The notes under the pieces: model-generated
The model's database searches: none
Seen by the model: the letters and a program-made list of their open reading frames with translations, nothing else
What the model was told of the DNA's origin: nothing
Shown: positions 36,498 to 48,441 of the stretch, one piece after another
Position numbering within the stretch: the first letter of the stretch is position 1
Layout of the letters: each line of letters starts with the position of its first letter
Program-made: the position numbers and the translations under genes
Assembly: GCA_963853835.1 (NCBI GenBank)
Contig: OY970832.1
Span: 26,592,208 to 26,656,207 of the forward strand
From: Calendula officinalis
Lineage: Eukaryota; Streptophyta; Magnoliopsida; Asterales; Asteraceae
DNA length: 64,000 nucleotides
Direction: 5' to 3'

Positions 36498-36513
36498 AAA
36501 CATAAAATGTGAT

Positions 36514-37030
36514 CTAAGAATTAGGTTACATGTTTGGAGAACTGAAGGTTAATTTGGTCAATCAACACATCACAGTGGTAAGCTGGTATTAACATGTCTC
36601 CTTGTTATCATCGAAGACAGGAGAGGGTCATTCGGCTTTAAAAACTCTGAAAAAGATAATATTTTCCCTCATTTCTGTAAATTATTCGTTCTCGATAAAG
36701 AAAACATTATTTTTTTCTCTAATTTGAGTTGTTATTTTTTAGGATGTATGTATAATTTGTTGCTATTTAGAATTTTGCATCAAGGTCAATTAAATTGAAA
36801 AAAAAAATTAAGGGTGGATAAGGCATACTAGAAACCATACTAGAAAAAAATTAATAAGGCATTAAATATTTTGGATTTATAACCCAAGCAACTCCAATGA
36901 GCAGATTCCAGGAGCATCTTGCTAATATCTTACTACTTAATAATGCATTTAGGCCTACCTCTTTTAGTAAGTTTAAGGAGCTCCTTAATTTGAAGTTTAA
37001 GGAGATTTCCACTTTTAGTAAGTTCTTTAA
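36514..37030. other. Intergenic, no feature recognised
   Basis: AT-rich. TTTAGTAAGTT/AAGGAGCTCCTT/GTTTAAGGAGA direct and inverted repeats occur at about 36,960-37,030 and may be part of the neighbouring SINE-like sequence. Confidence 0.3.
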
Positions 37031-37120
37031 CTAAAAAAATAAAGTGTTGCTTACAGGATTCGAACACAAGACCTCTCCTAAGTAGTCACTGTGTGTTAAC
37101 CACTTCAACTACTTGATTAT
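37030..37120 (-). repeat. SINE-like or tRNA-derived fragment
   Basis: The minus strand has GTTCGAATCC (B-box-like, near 37058-37067) and an A-box-like TAGTTGAAGTGGTTAA upstream at the expected distance. No TSD or A tail was verified, so it may be a relic. Confidence 0.4.
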
Positions 37121-37333
37121 TTTGATTTGTTCCAGATACTAATATATATATGCTTTAACGTCACCAGAACTGAACCATCATTTCTCTATTTAAAAGGCTC
37201 ATATTTACTTTCACAAAAAATGCCAATTTCGGATCTGATCCTACCATCACTAATGTCAGCACCTACCATCACTACGCACCATCGTTATTGTCACCTCCAC
37301 CAGTACTGTCGTCACTTCGAAATATAGTTACGA

Positions 37334-37368
37334 GTACCCGCCGCCGTATTGCGCGGGTACCCTGCTAG
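37334..37368 (+). mobile_element. Helitron-like 3' terminus
   Basis: GTACCCGC/GCGGGTAC (37334-37341, 37353-37360) forms an 8-bp stem, followed 4 bp later by CTAG|T. A hairpin shortly before CTRR with a T following is the signature of Helitron 3' ends. The 5' end was not located. Confidence 0.5.
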
Positions 37369-37949
37369 TCCAATTTAATATGATTATATTATCAGGATAC
37401 TTTTGATATTAATTCATAAACACTCGCTTTAGTCAATATATCTTCACCAAAATTCAAATTTAAACATTCTTTAGTTTATTGCGTAATTCTCACAAAGGTG
37501 AACATAAAATTATCAACCTTTAATTATATATAACAAATATACATATAATTACATGCAGCCAAAGTTTGTGAAAATTCATTTTTAACACAATTTTTCCAAC
37601 AAAAAAACAATATACAATTTAACCATAAAATCATTTTTAATAGACGTTATCACAAATATAAATATATTGTAGCCAGAAGAGTTAATTTTGTCACTTACTC
37701 TATTTACTATTTCACTAAAAGCAAATAGGTGTTTTGAATGTTAAAATATTAATTATATTTTTTGTTTACTATCTATTGAATGTCAAACCCTAACCAGTGA
37801 ATTTTTTTTAACCTCCACTAAGTCATACCTACCACTACCACCAACCTCGCTACCTTCCGCCACAAGCATTTTTTTCATCTCGTTACTAACATATAATGTG
37901 GGTACCTATTGTAGTTAGAAAAAATGTGTAATAAAACAACTTTTTCTCG

Positions 37950-38272
37950 CCGTAAAATATAGTTGCATAAGATTGTCCGTTATCATGCGTCCCACCCAGT
38001 TCGGTCGCATGCGCCCCATGCTCACTCGACGTGTCCCTCCCCTTACGCATGTCCTCCCGCGACGCGTTCCGGAGTCGTTTTGGTCGTCCAGGCGACCACA
38101 CCCGGTCGCCAAATTTTCAAAGGGCGTGGTTGTTTTCAAAGGGAATGGGTTTGGTTGTCGGCTACGTGGGCTTGGTCGGGATTTTTCATGTGTTTGATCG
38201 CAAGAGAAAAAGCTGACGTGACGCTGATGTCTCAGGGGTGACCAAACTGGGTTTGGTAACCCATTACACATA
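37950..38272. mobile_element. GC-richer MITE, copy 1 (disrupted at its end)
   Basis: Resembles 50,915-51,355: both have a left end with GTCCGT near the start, GGTCGC..GCGTCC blocks, GAGA-GAAA-AGCTGA(C/T)GTG-CGC(T/A)GA, then GGGTGACCAAACTG and CCCATTACrCA near the right end. Here the right end (CATTACACATA) is split by the 1.5-kb element that follows. Superfamily not determined. Confidence 0.5.
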
Positions 38273-39744
38273 GGTGCTGTTTATTTTTCAGAGCAAAACG
38301 ATCTGCTGTCTGCGGACCACATATGCCAGTTGCTGCAACTTCTGAGACGGACCAAAGATCTGCAGTCTGCAAGAAAAATGTTGTTTGTTTTTAACATCTG
38401 CAGACTACTTAAATAAACTGAAATTTAAAATATTCTATATCTTGCAACATTGAAATAAATCATACATTGCAATAACAATACTCTTCAAAATAACTCATTT
38501 CGTCAAAGAGAATTGCACAAATAACTAGAAATTTAAAATATTCACCGTCTTACAACATTGGAATAATTAATTCATACAAAAAAGTCTTGCAATAACAATA
38601 CAACTTAAATAACTCCTTGCCAAAGTTTTCCTTAAGTACTCTTACTATCTTGATCCATGACTCTTTTTGCAAACTCGAACCTTTTCTACCTACATTATTT
38701 ACTTATTCGATGCAAGTTTCCAATAAATATTTTTGTAGCTCACTTAGACAAAGAACTTTTTCTCTCATTTCTAAAAACCAAATAACCATATACGTATCAA
38801 AGTTAATAAATAATCAATTTATGCATAACAATTATATACGTGTTTGCAGTTTACAAGTATACAATCATGTACAATGTTCTTAAACTGAACCACCACCAGA
38901 AACAAAACCAATTTATACATAACAATTATAAACATTTTCTCCCATTTCTTAATTAAACTGAACCACCAGAATCAAAACCAAAGAACTGAACCATGTTGTG
39001 AATTTGATGAAGCAGCAACAAATTGATGTACAATGTTGTTAAATAAATTTGATGAAGCAGCAAACAGTTATATACTTGTCTGAAGAGAATCTGCTTGTTA
39101 AATAAATCTGCTCCATGTGAGGAACAAGATTAAACATTCTACATACCATATAAACATCTAATTTCATGATATAAGATATTAAAAAACTAATTTCACAATA
39201 CAAGATTAAAAACCCTAATTTATACAAGTTTGAAGAGAATCATGTAACTGTAGTAGAAATTGATGACTGTGAGGAACAAAGAGGAGAAAAATACCTGAGG
39301 GGGAAGGGCTGGGTTCGTCGGCGGCGATCTCGGAGGAGGAGATGAAGACGACAGAAGGAGAGGAGACAACGACGGCGACGGCGACAGAAGGTGAGGAAGA
39401 GACGGCGGCGACGACTGTTGAGGAGTACCAGGCGGCGGCGACCGGCGAGGGAGAAATCGATCGGCGGGAGATTTTGGCCGGTGAGGGGAGGAGACGATGG
39501 TGAGGAGCGGGTGTGATTTTTGGGTAGGGTTTTTTTTGGAAGAAAGAAAGGAGACACTCTTTTTTTTTCAAGAAGACCCAAAAAGCTTTATTCAATGTTT
39601 GTGTGGAACAGATCCTAGGCAGACAATTTTTTGTCTTCGAGCTTCCAAAAAATAAACATTTGCACCATGCCTTTTCTGCCCGTGGTCTGCGCCATGAAGA
39701 CAAAAGATCCCAGAAAGATCTTTTGTAAAAAAACAAACAGCACC
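38273..39744. mobile_element. 1.47-kb non-autonomous DNA transposon
   Basis: Short inverted ends GGTGCTGTTTATTTTT and (inverted) GGTGCTGTTTGTTTTTTT are flanked by ATA (38270-38272, 39745-39747), a 3-bp duplication as in PIF/Harbinger-like elements. Subterminal GATCTGCAG/GTCTGC motifs occur on both sides. The GC-rich block at 39,290-39,500 gives Arg- and Ser-rich open frames with no recognisable domain. It may be captured leader sequence. Confidence 0.65.
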
Positions 39745-39755
39745 ATAGTCTAAAG

Positions 39756-40320
39756 TAGGGGTGCCCAAAGGGTCGACCCGACCTGACTCAAACCCGAACC
39801 CAAACCCGATTATGCTAGTCGGGTCTATTCGGGTAGGGTCTATTCGGGTCCTAAATTAATATCGATGATTTTATACCCGACCCGACCAACCCGATTCGTT
39901 ATCGGTTAGGGTTTCGGATTAGAAATACCTTTGTCGGGTTCGGGTTAACCCGATTAGACCCGATTAAAATTTAGGTGTTTTATTTCCTCTAAAATTAAAA
40001 TATTTTACTATTATATCAATGAATTAGCATATTATATGATAAATCATTCCATAAAGACCAATTAATAATTACAAATGTTAAATAAAAACCCATAAAATTC
40101 AATATATTAGATAATTTTTTCAGTTTTACCAAAAATTTATAACTCAAGCGCAACCCGACCAACCCGCTCGGGTCTACCTGACAAACCCGAAACCCGACCA
40201 ACTCGAACCCAACCAACCTGAATTCTTATCGGGTCGGGTTAGCATTTTTGTGCCCCAAGCCCGACAGCCCCGACCTGATTAGAGCTCTAACCCGACCCAA
40301 TAACCCGATGGACACCCCTA
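39756..40320. mobile_element. hAT MITE with CCCGA repeats
   Basis: Ends TAGGGGTGCCCA and (inverted) TAGGGGTGTCCA are flanked by a perfect 8-bp duplication GTCTAAAG (39748-39755, 40321-40328). The 565-bp interior is filled with CGGGTC/GACCCG motifs in both orientations. The 8-bp TSD and (T/C)AGGGGTG ends are hAT hallmarks. Confidence 0.92.
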
Positions 40321-40333
40321 GTCTAAAGTACAT

Positions 40334-40362
40334 GTCGCCGCATTGTGTGGCTACCATACTAG
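40334..40362 (+). mobile_element. Degenerate Helitron-like 3' terminus
   Basis: GTCGCCGCATTGTGTGGCTAC can form an imperfect stem and is followed by CTAG|T at 40359-40363, the same layout as at 37334-37368. Confidence 0.35.
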
Positions 40363-41201
40363 TATAACATAATTTGTGTAAAAAATTTATAATTAATGCA
40401 TACATAAAAGATGATATCAGTATTTAGCAATGATTTAAATATTTAATTTCTCCTGTTTTTTCTCTTTTCAATTTTCTCAAATTTTTAGTAGACAGCTTAT
40501 AAATGTTGTAATCTTATGTATTTATACTTGTAAATAAAACATACATAATGATTAATTATATAAATATCTAAAATTATTGTTAATAAAAGAAAATTGAGTG
40601 TTTTTCATAACCAATTTTCTAATCTTCGAAATATATATATAAATACTGAAAAACAAGTGACAAATAATTGGAAAAAAGAAATATACCATTTGAAATACAA
40701 CTACATATATTTTTGTTAATACAATTTACAACATTACTTTTAAAGCAGTTTATTTTTTGTTGTTGGAAGAAGATGTCAAACAAGATTTGCAAGCACGACT
40801 GGGATAACTTTGACCGACTTGTCAGAGTCAGAGGAACATTCCATATTTGCCTCTTTCTCCTCCTAATATTGTTTTTACGTTTTACTCATGCAAACAAAAA
40901 ATGATGACATAACTTTTAAATGATATTTCATAAATGTTAATGATTTAAAATGACATAACTAATTTTTTTGTTCACAAAAAAAAAAAAAGGTAAGGTGCTG
41001 TTTGTTTGCAGCTTAGTGAAATCATTCAGTATTGAATGCTGAATCATCCGGCTTTAATGTGTTTATTTAGCGCATCTAAATGAAGATTATATTGAATGAG
41101 AAAGCAAAAAAAATGTTGAATCATTCTATCTTAGAGCTTATTTTGAATCATTGAGCAGTCAGAATACTTATACAAAATATCACACATTCAAAACAAGTTT
41201 T
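40363..41201. other. Intergenic, no gene
   Basis: AT-rich. GGTGCTGTTTGTTTGCAG at about 40,994 resembles the end of the 38,273 element and may be a fragment of that family. Confidence 0.3.
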
Positions 41202-41206
41202 ATACA

Positions 41207-41751
41207 TGTTAGGAATATTTCCTATGATATTCCTTAGATTTGATGTGTCAAAACTTGGAAAAGAAGAAAAGTACAAGGAGCTAAATCGAAGATATGTAAT
41301 TCAAGATTTGAATAAAGATTTAGAAGATAATGATAAAGTTTAAAAGATTTAATTTATTAAATCATGTATATCCTTGTAGAATTTAAAAGATTTATGTTAA
41401 TATTTTCCTTGTAAATCTTAGGTTCTCTATTATATAAAGAGACCTAATGATATAGAATTAGTCGTTCTTGAAACCCACGTTTATTCAAAAGGTGTTTGTG
41501 TGTGTGCTCTAAGCCCCAAGGTCATAACTATGATCCTGTTAGAAGATTAAAACCGTTCTACATATTTTATGTAGAATTGAGGCTTTTAGTAATCATTGTA
41601 TAAATTGATGATGATGAAAACCTTGTTTAGCAATACAAATCTGTTCGTTTAATTCCGCATTGTTTATGATTTGTAGTTGTATATTCCATGATCAAGAACT
41701 AACTATTCTTGAGCCTAAAGATCGATTTATAGAGTTGTACTAAACTCATCA
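41207..41751 (+). repeat. 5' LTR of the Copia-like element
   Basis: 545 bp, TGTTAGGAAT to ACTCATCA. TATATAAAG near 41,431 is a plausible TATA box. Confidence 0.92.
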
Positions 41752-41753
41752 GG

Positions 41754-41765
41754 TGGTATCAGAGC
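41754..41765 (+). other. Primer-binding site, tRNA-iMet
   Basis: TGGTATCAGAGC lies 2 bp after the 5' LTR. Confidence 0.9.
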
Positions 41766-42284
41766 AAGGTGGCTCTAGATCTAGAATCAAACAAGGATCT
41801 ATCAATGATCACATGAAGAATCAAAAAGCCTACGATACATGCGGCCATATTTCTGGTAATAACTCCAAACATATATATAAATTTAATCCACATCTTGAAA
41901 GAATTACTATTAGAAACAAAGAGGAAGCCGTATATATTAGAGACAATTGAAAAGAAGCCACCTCATTACCTAGAAATATCCGGATTCTCAAAAACATGTA
42001 AGTCGGCTCACTTTAAAATATGTGGCCCAGATTTCATCTCGTATGTTTTGTGCTCAGTGGCCTTCTCTCTCACCCACCGTCATAGGAAACCATTATCGAA
42101 ACCGGTATCAATTTACTTTGGTGGTAATTCTGCATCTGGTATATAATTAAATAAGTGTACGATTTTGGTGAACTATTTATTATTGTTAGTACTAAATCCA
42201 AGTTTTATCTGATGAGATGTCAAAGGAATATTTTTGACACTTTAGATATGAACGAATCTGATGAATAATATATATTGATTTTTC

Positions 42285-42621
42285 TAATGACCACCATAAA
42301 TCTCCAAGTATTAGTAGCTGGGATGTAGGCGAATCAAGCGCTCAAGATACTCAGTTAACTGATTGTTCGTTTAGTTACTACTGGTCACTCAGTAACTACT
42401 GGTCATTCATTATTTTTTTAGTGCTGATCCATTACTGCTGATACAACGTTTCTACTGATCGCAATATTTAATGACCACCATAAATCTCCAAGTATTAGTA
42501 GCTGGGATGTAGGCGAATCAAGCGCTCAAGATACTCAGTTAACTGATTGTTCGTTTAGTTACTACTGGTCACTCAGTAACTACTGGTCATTCATTATTTT
42601 TTTTAGTGCTGATCCATTACT
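42285..42621. repeat. Direct duplication inside the Copia-like element
   Basis: About 152 bp from TAATGACCACCATAAATC to GATCCATTACT occurs at 42285-42436 and again at 42469-42621, nearly identical. Short TACTGATC/ACTGGTCA motifs follow. Confidence 0.88.
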
Positions 42622-43454
42622 ACTGATCAGTATTACTACTGATCGCGCGTAACTCTTTACTACTGATCAGTATTAAACAAGGGTACTGACCCGAAAAAGT
42701 TATTAATGCTGATTAAATTTTATTACTGATCTTCATGAGTACAAAGTTACCATAATTTTCTTCCTCATAACCGATACATCATACTTTGGAAAACATGACA
42801 CACACCATGTTCTTTCCATACTACGGTTTATTGATAGTATCCGGTTTAATCACTTATTATTATTTATTCTCGATAAAAAGAGGATGAAAATAACTCATGA
42901 TATTAATGTGAAACAAATCACATTATTTTCTTTATTCGAGAGTCATCTTGGCTCTTGGTTAAAAATTTTCACACACACAGGTTGAAGGCTTGATGAAGAT
43001 AAAGGAAGAAAGTTTATTTGTTAATATATTTGATCTTCATCAGTTGATTACAGAAGAAGATTGATTAGAGTTTATTTGAAGAAGAAGTTGAAAGTCTTAC
43101 TACATAAGATGTTATGTAACTGTAATGTAACTGCAATTCAACAGAATCTTAACGAAAAGGTCTGTTGACGGCAAAGATGTCCTTCATACAAGTTATGACG
43201 TTGCGGTTTACTTGATTTAGACGGGATGTGATGCATAGTTTGAGTTTCTACTTCAAATTCAAATAGAAGATGATTTATTTTCAATGTAATTGAAATAGCC
43301 TCGAAGACACAAGAATGATAGAACACTTTCAGGGGAAGAAAATGTGTTGATCATTCAAGGGGAAGTTCAAGTTTCTCAGATTTGTATTTGATTATGTCAA
43401 AAAAGGGAAGAGACTTGAAGATTCTGAGCTAATTCTATAAGTTTTGTCATCATC

Positions 43455-43468
43455 AAATAGGGGAAGAT
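43455..43468 (+). other. Polypurine tract of the Copia-like element
   Basis: AAATAGGGGAAGAT directly precedes the 3' LTR. Confidence 0.75.
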
Positions 43469-44012
43469 TGTTAGGAATATTTCCTATGATATTCCTTAGA
43501 TTTGAAGTGTCAAAACTTGGAAAAGAAGAAAAGTACAAGGACCTAAATCGAAGATATGTAATTCAAGATTTGAATAAAGATTTAGAAGATAATGATCAAG
43601 TTTAAAAGATTTAATTTATTAAATCATGTATATCCTTGTAGAATTAAAAGATTTATGTTAATCTTTTCCTTGTAAATCTTAGGTTCTCTATTATATAAAG
43701 AGACCTAATGATATAGAATTAGTCGTTCTTGAAACCCACGTTTATTCAAAACGTGTTTGTGTGTGTGCTCTAAGCCCCAAGGTCATAACTATGATCCTGT
43801 TAGAAGATTAAAACCGTTTTACATATTTTATGTAGAATTAGAACTTTTAGTAATCATTGTATAAATTGATAATGATGAAAACCTTGTTTAGCAATACAAA
43901 TATGTTCGTTTAATTCCGCATTGTTTATGATTTGTAGTTGTATATTCCATGATCAAGAACTAACTATTCTTGAGCCTAAAGATCGATTTATAGAGTTGTA
44001 CTAAACTCATCA
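43469..44012 (+). repeat. 3' LTR of the Copia-like element
   Basis: 544 bp, about 98 percent identical to the 5' LTR by eye. ATACA target duplication follows. Confidence 0.92.
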
Positions 44013-44017
44013 ATACA

Positions 44018-47000
44018 TAACCTCTTAATTATTCGGCGTATAATCATTTTATTACTATCAAATAGCCCTAACTTATCATTTTAAATGTTAAATGGTTATC
44101 AAAATTATTTGACTACACTTCACTACAGTTGACCATCGTTGAGCACTGTTTAGTGTTTACCACAATACCACATTACCACTATTCATCTTCTTCGATCTTC
44201 ATCTCCTTCGTCGTCATCTTTAGCCCCATTCCGCCATCTTCTACAACACCATTTTAGAAAAACATAACAACCAAATTTTTTTATTATTCAAATGCAGTCA
44301 AATGACAATAATCAAACACTCGGCAATTTACCCTTGTTAAAAGCAATCATAATCATGATTAAAATTTTATCTTGTTTATTAAATTAAAAGCAAAGATAGA
44401 TGGACCATAGGCATCCATCACGAGTTCCCACAAAGCAAGTTTGCTCAGTTCGTTTAAATGTCGAGCTTTTTGTTTGAGCTCAAACTTGAATCCAAACTTC
44501 ATAAAAGCTCGATGAAAACTGAGTCAAGCTCGAGTTACAAGATAAAAACTATGATTCCTTTGAAAGCCCTATGTGCTTATGTATTGTGTTATTATCCAAA
44601 TATGAGGCAAAAGATTAACATAAAAGGTTGACTTGGTCAACAAAGCAAATAGGTGTATGGGTCCTTACAAAAGGCAGTGTCTTGAAGGCTCAAACAAAGT
44701 TAAAGTTGGTTTCTCTTATAACAAGTTTTAGCTAAGGGGAAATGATAACAAAAAGTAAACAAATCTAAGAAAATTTGAGGTTTTTTTTTAACCTTTACTA
44801 AAATACTCATATAATGCTTAACATAAGTGTAATTAGCGAATTGAATAATCATTCATTTCATCAGAGTCTATCAAGATAGCTAAAATTCGCAAAATAATTT
44901 GAATCTCAAGGACTTGCAAAGTGACGAGGGGAAGATGGCTTAATTGATGAAGTCAATGTTGAGAATGTGGGAAATGAGTAAGAAAACGCGTCAAAAGTGA
45001 AATTCAAATGGTCATAACTATTTGTTCTCAAATCAAATAATTATTTCGACTGAATTAGTGATCGAGTTTAATGCATAGGTTACCTAGCTCGAACAACTTT
45101 AGTATCTTTTCTTTTAACGGCAATTTAGTAAGGTTACTTAGGTTATATAAAAAAATAATGTTACCGTCAATGAGAATAATAAATCTTCCGCATTTAGTAT
45201 AGAGATTATTATGTTGCTACCCATGATTAAGTAAAATTCTCAATCATGTTTTTTGTTTACGTATTTTTATGAATATTAATTTTGAGAGGTATAAAGGTGA
45301 GACAAAATCTACTAAATGAATCTTAACCTATTTCTTTTAAATACCCTACTATAACAATATCACGGTCTCTTTTTATAATACCCTGGGAGCTAATAAACTA
45401 TTTTACTAAAATTTAACTGTCTCAGTTCTCTGGCAATCGCATCAAAAACTCGAGTTCCTTTTGGATTTCCTTCTTGATCAATTACAACTACATCATTGTC
45501 ATTGTCACGTTTAAGTTATTTTAAAGAGAATGAGGGTATGAAAGTTTGTAAAGTCGATCTTGAGCACAAGGTGAATGAGATTTAGGTACCAACAAAAGTT
45601 CAAATGGGGGATACTGATAATGGGGAGGTAGAGGTTTTCAGCACACTTTACCGTGTGAACTCGAAGACATGTTCTTTTCAAGCGAGCGAGAATGACAACT
45701 TGACAAGGGGCAGATGACCGAACTGATGGTGTACATGTTGTGAATGTTGGAATGAGTAAAAAAAGGGATCATATTCAAGTTTAAATGGCCATAATTTTCA
45801 CTTCTGAATTAAATAGCTATTTATGTTTGTAACTAAAAATTTTATATTTTACACTTGCGGTTATTTCGTCATAATAAACATTCTTTTAATTCGGATTTTA
45901 TCTTATGTTTGCTAGAGCCTATATTGGATCTTGCTTGATACAATACAAGTCGGTTTACAAAGCCGTCTAGAGTCACAAAGTAATGAAAAATTTCTTGTGT
46001 GGCTTTGATTAAAGGTCTCCCGACGGCGTTTAGTCGAGCACCTACAATCCTACATCACATTGTTGGATAAAAAACCTATATAAACTAAAATATAACCACC
46101 CTCATTAGTCATAACAAATTTAGCTTCATATGTTTGTTGTATTCATTGATCATTTCATTAAAATGAAATGAGACAAAAAATTTCAATTTCACTAAAATTT
46201 CGCCTCTTTCAAACATTGCCGGCCTTCCTCTCATTAGGAATACTTGGTTTAAGAATTATATATTTAATAAATACTTTATTAAAAAAGTCGTTTTCTGGTA
46301 TTTAAAAATACATTTAAGATAATTGCTCCCCTTCTTTTTCTTCTTTGAGCAGTTGAAGACTGACTCTCGTTACCTGGAGTCCTCGACCATATATGGCCAA
46401 CAAGGTAAAACAAAAAAAAAACTTATATATATTTATAACTGAACTCGTATTAACTACTTCTATTAACCAAAATTTTGTAGTCGCTGATTGTAAATTTAAA
46501 ATTCAGTCTTAAAAAACTACGTATTTTTTACGGTTTAAAGTAAATATATTAATAATCACTCTCTCTCACTAGTCACTACTCATGGATAGATAAAGACAAC
46601 GACAACACTACTCAATCTCTTCACAATAATATTACAACTCTTAATTGGTCAAATGAAAAAAAGAAAAAGAAAACCTTGAATTGGTCAATTACACCCTATT
46701 CTCAACTTAGTCTCTATTTTAACTCCTGGAATCTGATCTAAGTTAAACGCTTCCATCCAAAATATATTTATAGAAAAACATTTTTTATTTCGTCATAATT
46801 GATTTCACTTTTTGAATATTCAAATCACGAGTTTATTTTATCTTTAATTTAATTTTAGAATAGTTAATAGGATTTTGAATACACCGATCCTAGTCTTAAA
46901 AACATAATTTTGCCTATATTTATTGGAAGTTGATATTTACACCACACAAATTATATCGGATACCGTAATCTATGTTTTGGTAACTTATACAGTTTGCTTT

Positions 47001-47100
47001 AAGACGTGTTAAATACAGTGAGTGAGGTAATTTTTATGGTATAGACCTCTCATATTTATTAGGAAACAAAGATTAATGGTATTGCTAAATATTCATATCA
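44018..47100. other. Intergenic region with old diverged duplication
   Basis: No gene. Segments at about 44,920-45,080 and 45,695-45,850 are alignable: both have GACrAGGGG-AGATG, TTGAT/ACATGTTG..GAATGT, GAATGAGTAA, then AATGG(T/C)CATAA and AAATA.CTATT. This suggests a decayed transposon or tandem duplication. Repeated GCTCGA/CAAGCTCGAG motifs occur at 44,450-44,535. Confidence 0.45.
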
Positions 47101-47120
47101 TATATCATATCATATATGTC

Positions 47121-47130
47121 TATATATAAA
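47121..47130 (+). promoter_or_regulatory. TATA box of the chitinase gene
   Basis: TATATATAAA lies 51 bp upstream of the start codon, leaving a leader of about 25-30 bases. Confidence 0.6.
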
Positions 47131-47180
47131 GAAGTCATGTAGCCAATAAGTGGTATTGTAGAATACAAGTATACAACACC

Positions 47181-48441
47181 ATGGAGTTCCTCAAAGCTCA
47201 CACTATTTTCCTTGTGATTTTGAGTCTCGCATATTGTAGTAGCACTAGTGCGATGAACTCGAAGTATTCTTCTCATGGCCCAAACAAAGGTGCTTATTGG
47301 CCTTCATGGTCCTTAAACTTTCCACCATCGGCCATAGACACAACTCTTTTCACTCATGCTTACTATGCTTTTCTTTCCCCTAATAACATCACATTCAAGT
47401 TTGATATTGACTATCCAACCGCTTTGTTACTCAAAAACTTCACCACAACCCTTCACAAAAAGAAACCATCCATCAAGACAATGTTCTCCATCGGGGGCGC
47501 ATCCGACGGCCCAAAAGTCTTTTCACGAATGGCTTCAAGTCAAAACTCGAGGAAAAGTTTCATTCTTTCCACTTTCGAAGTGGCACGAAAGTTTGGGTTT
47601 GATGGAGTTGACCTTGATTGGGAATTCCCTCAAACCCCAACTGACATGGTCAACTTACGCCACTTGCTTCACGAGTGGCGGGTTGCGGTCAAGAAAGAAG
47701 CTAAGTCAACAAGTCAACCCCAACTTCTTCTTTCGGCAGCCACGTATTACAACCCGGTAGTAACCCTAGAGAATGTGTACCGTAAGTACCCGGTGAAATC
47801 CATAAACAAGAATCTTGATTGGATAAATGCAATGTGTTATGATTATCGCGGTGCATGGGATAAAACTGCAACCGGGGCCCAAGCCGCATTGTATGATCCA
47901 AATAGCAACATTAGCACGAGTTACGGGCTACAAGCATGGATTGATGCTAAGATCCAAAAGGAGAAATTGGTCATGGGGTTGCCATTATATGGTCGCACGT
48001 GGCAACTAAAGGACCCGTCTTTACATGGTATCGGGGCTCCAGCTGTGGATGTGGGACCCGGGGTTGAAGGCCAAATGCCTTATATTGAAGTGGAAAAATT
48101 CAATAGTCAGAACAATGCGATGGTGGTGTTTGACTTGTCAACGGTATCTACTTATTCGGTTGCGGGAACCTCTTGGATTGGATATGATGATGTTAGATCG
48201 ATAAAATTAAAGGTAGAATATGCCCGAAACCTAAATATAGGCGGATATTTCTTTTGGGCGGTCAATGGTGATCAAGATTGGAAAATCTCTCGACAAGGTA
48301 TACATTCCATTTTGTCATTATTTATACTTTTTTTTCTGAAAAAAAAAACACTGATTTATGGATCATAGTTAAAAGATGAGATGTTAACGGTAATGTTCTT
48401 TTTTTGGAACTTATGCAGCTTCGGAGACATGGATAGAATGA
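47181..48441 (+). CDS. Class V chitinase, glycoside hydrolase family 18, secreted
   Basis: Hydrolyses beta-1,4 links in chitin or related GlcNAc polymers; likely apoplastic or vacuolar and defence-related. Two exons: 47181-48297 and 48419-48441, the second coding only the last seven residues (ASETWIE, sharing one split codon). The product is 379 residues. Residues 1-24 form a signal peptide (hydrophobic FLVILSLAYCSSTSA). GAYWPSW (38-43) is strand 1 of the barrel and SIGGA (103-107) the substrate-binding loop. DGVDLDWEFP (141-150) is the GH18 DxxDxDxE motif with catalytic E148 intact. AMCYDYRGAWD and the late WAVNGDQDW supply further active-site residues. N-glycosylation sequons are present (NNIT, NFT, NIS). 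Without the splice the frame would run into intron and stop at 48368. The start follows a TATA box and sits in CACCATGG. Confidence 0.95.

Larger units (their letters stand above)
41207..44012 (+). mobile_element. Non-autonomous Copia-like LTR retrotransposon
   Basis: LTRs at 41207-41751 and 43469-44012 have TGTTAG..CATCA ends and differ at only about a dozen positions. The 5-bp target duplication ATACA is at 41202-41206 and 44013-44017. A tRNA-iMet primer site follows the 5' LTR and a purine-rich tract precedes the 3' LTR. The 1.7-kb interior has no gag or pol frame, so it must be mobilised in trans. TGTTAGGAATATT-type LTR starts are familiar from Copia elements, but no coding domain confirms the superfamily. 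Confidence 0.92.

Noticed and set aside
39215..39736. 173-codon minus-strand Ser/Val-rich frame
   Set aside because: Lies within a non-autonomous transposon, overlaps an Arg-rich frame, low complexity and no known fold.
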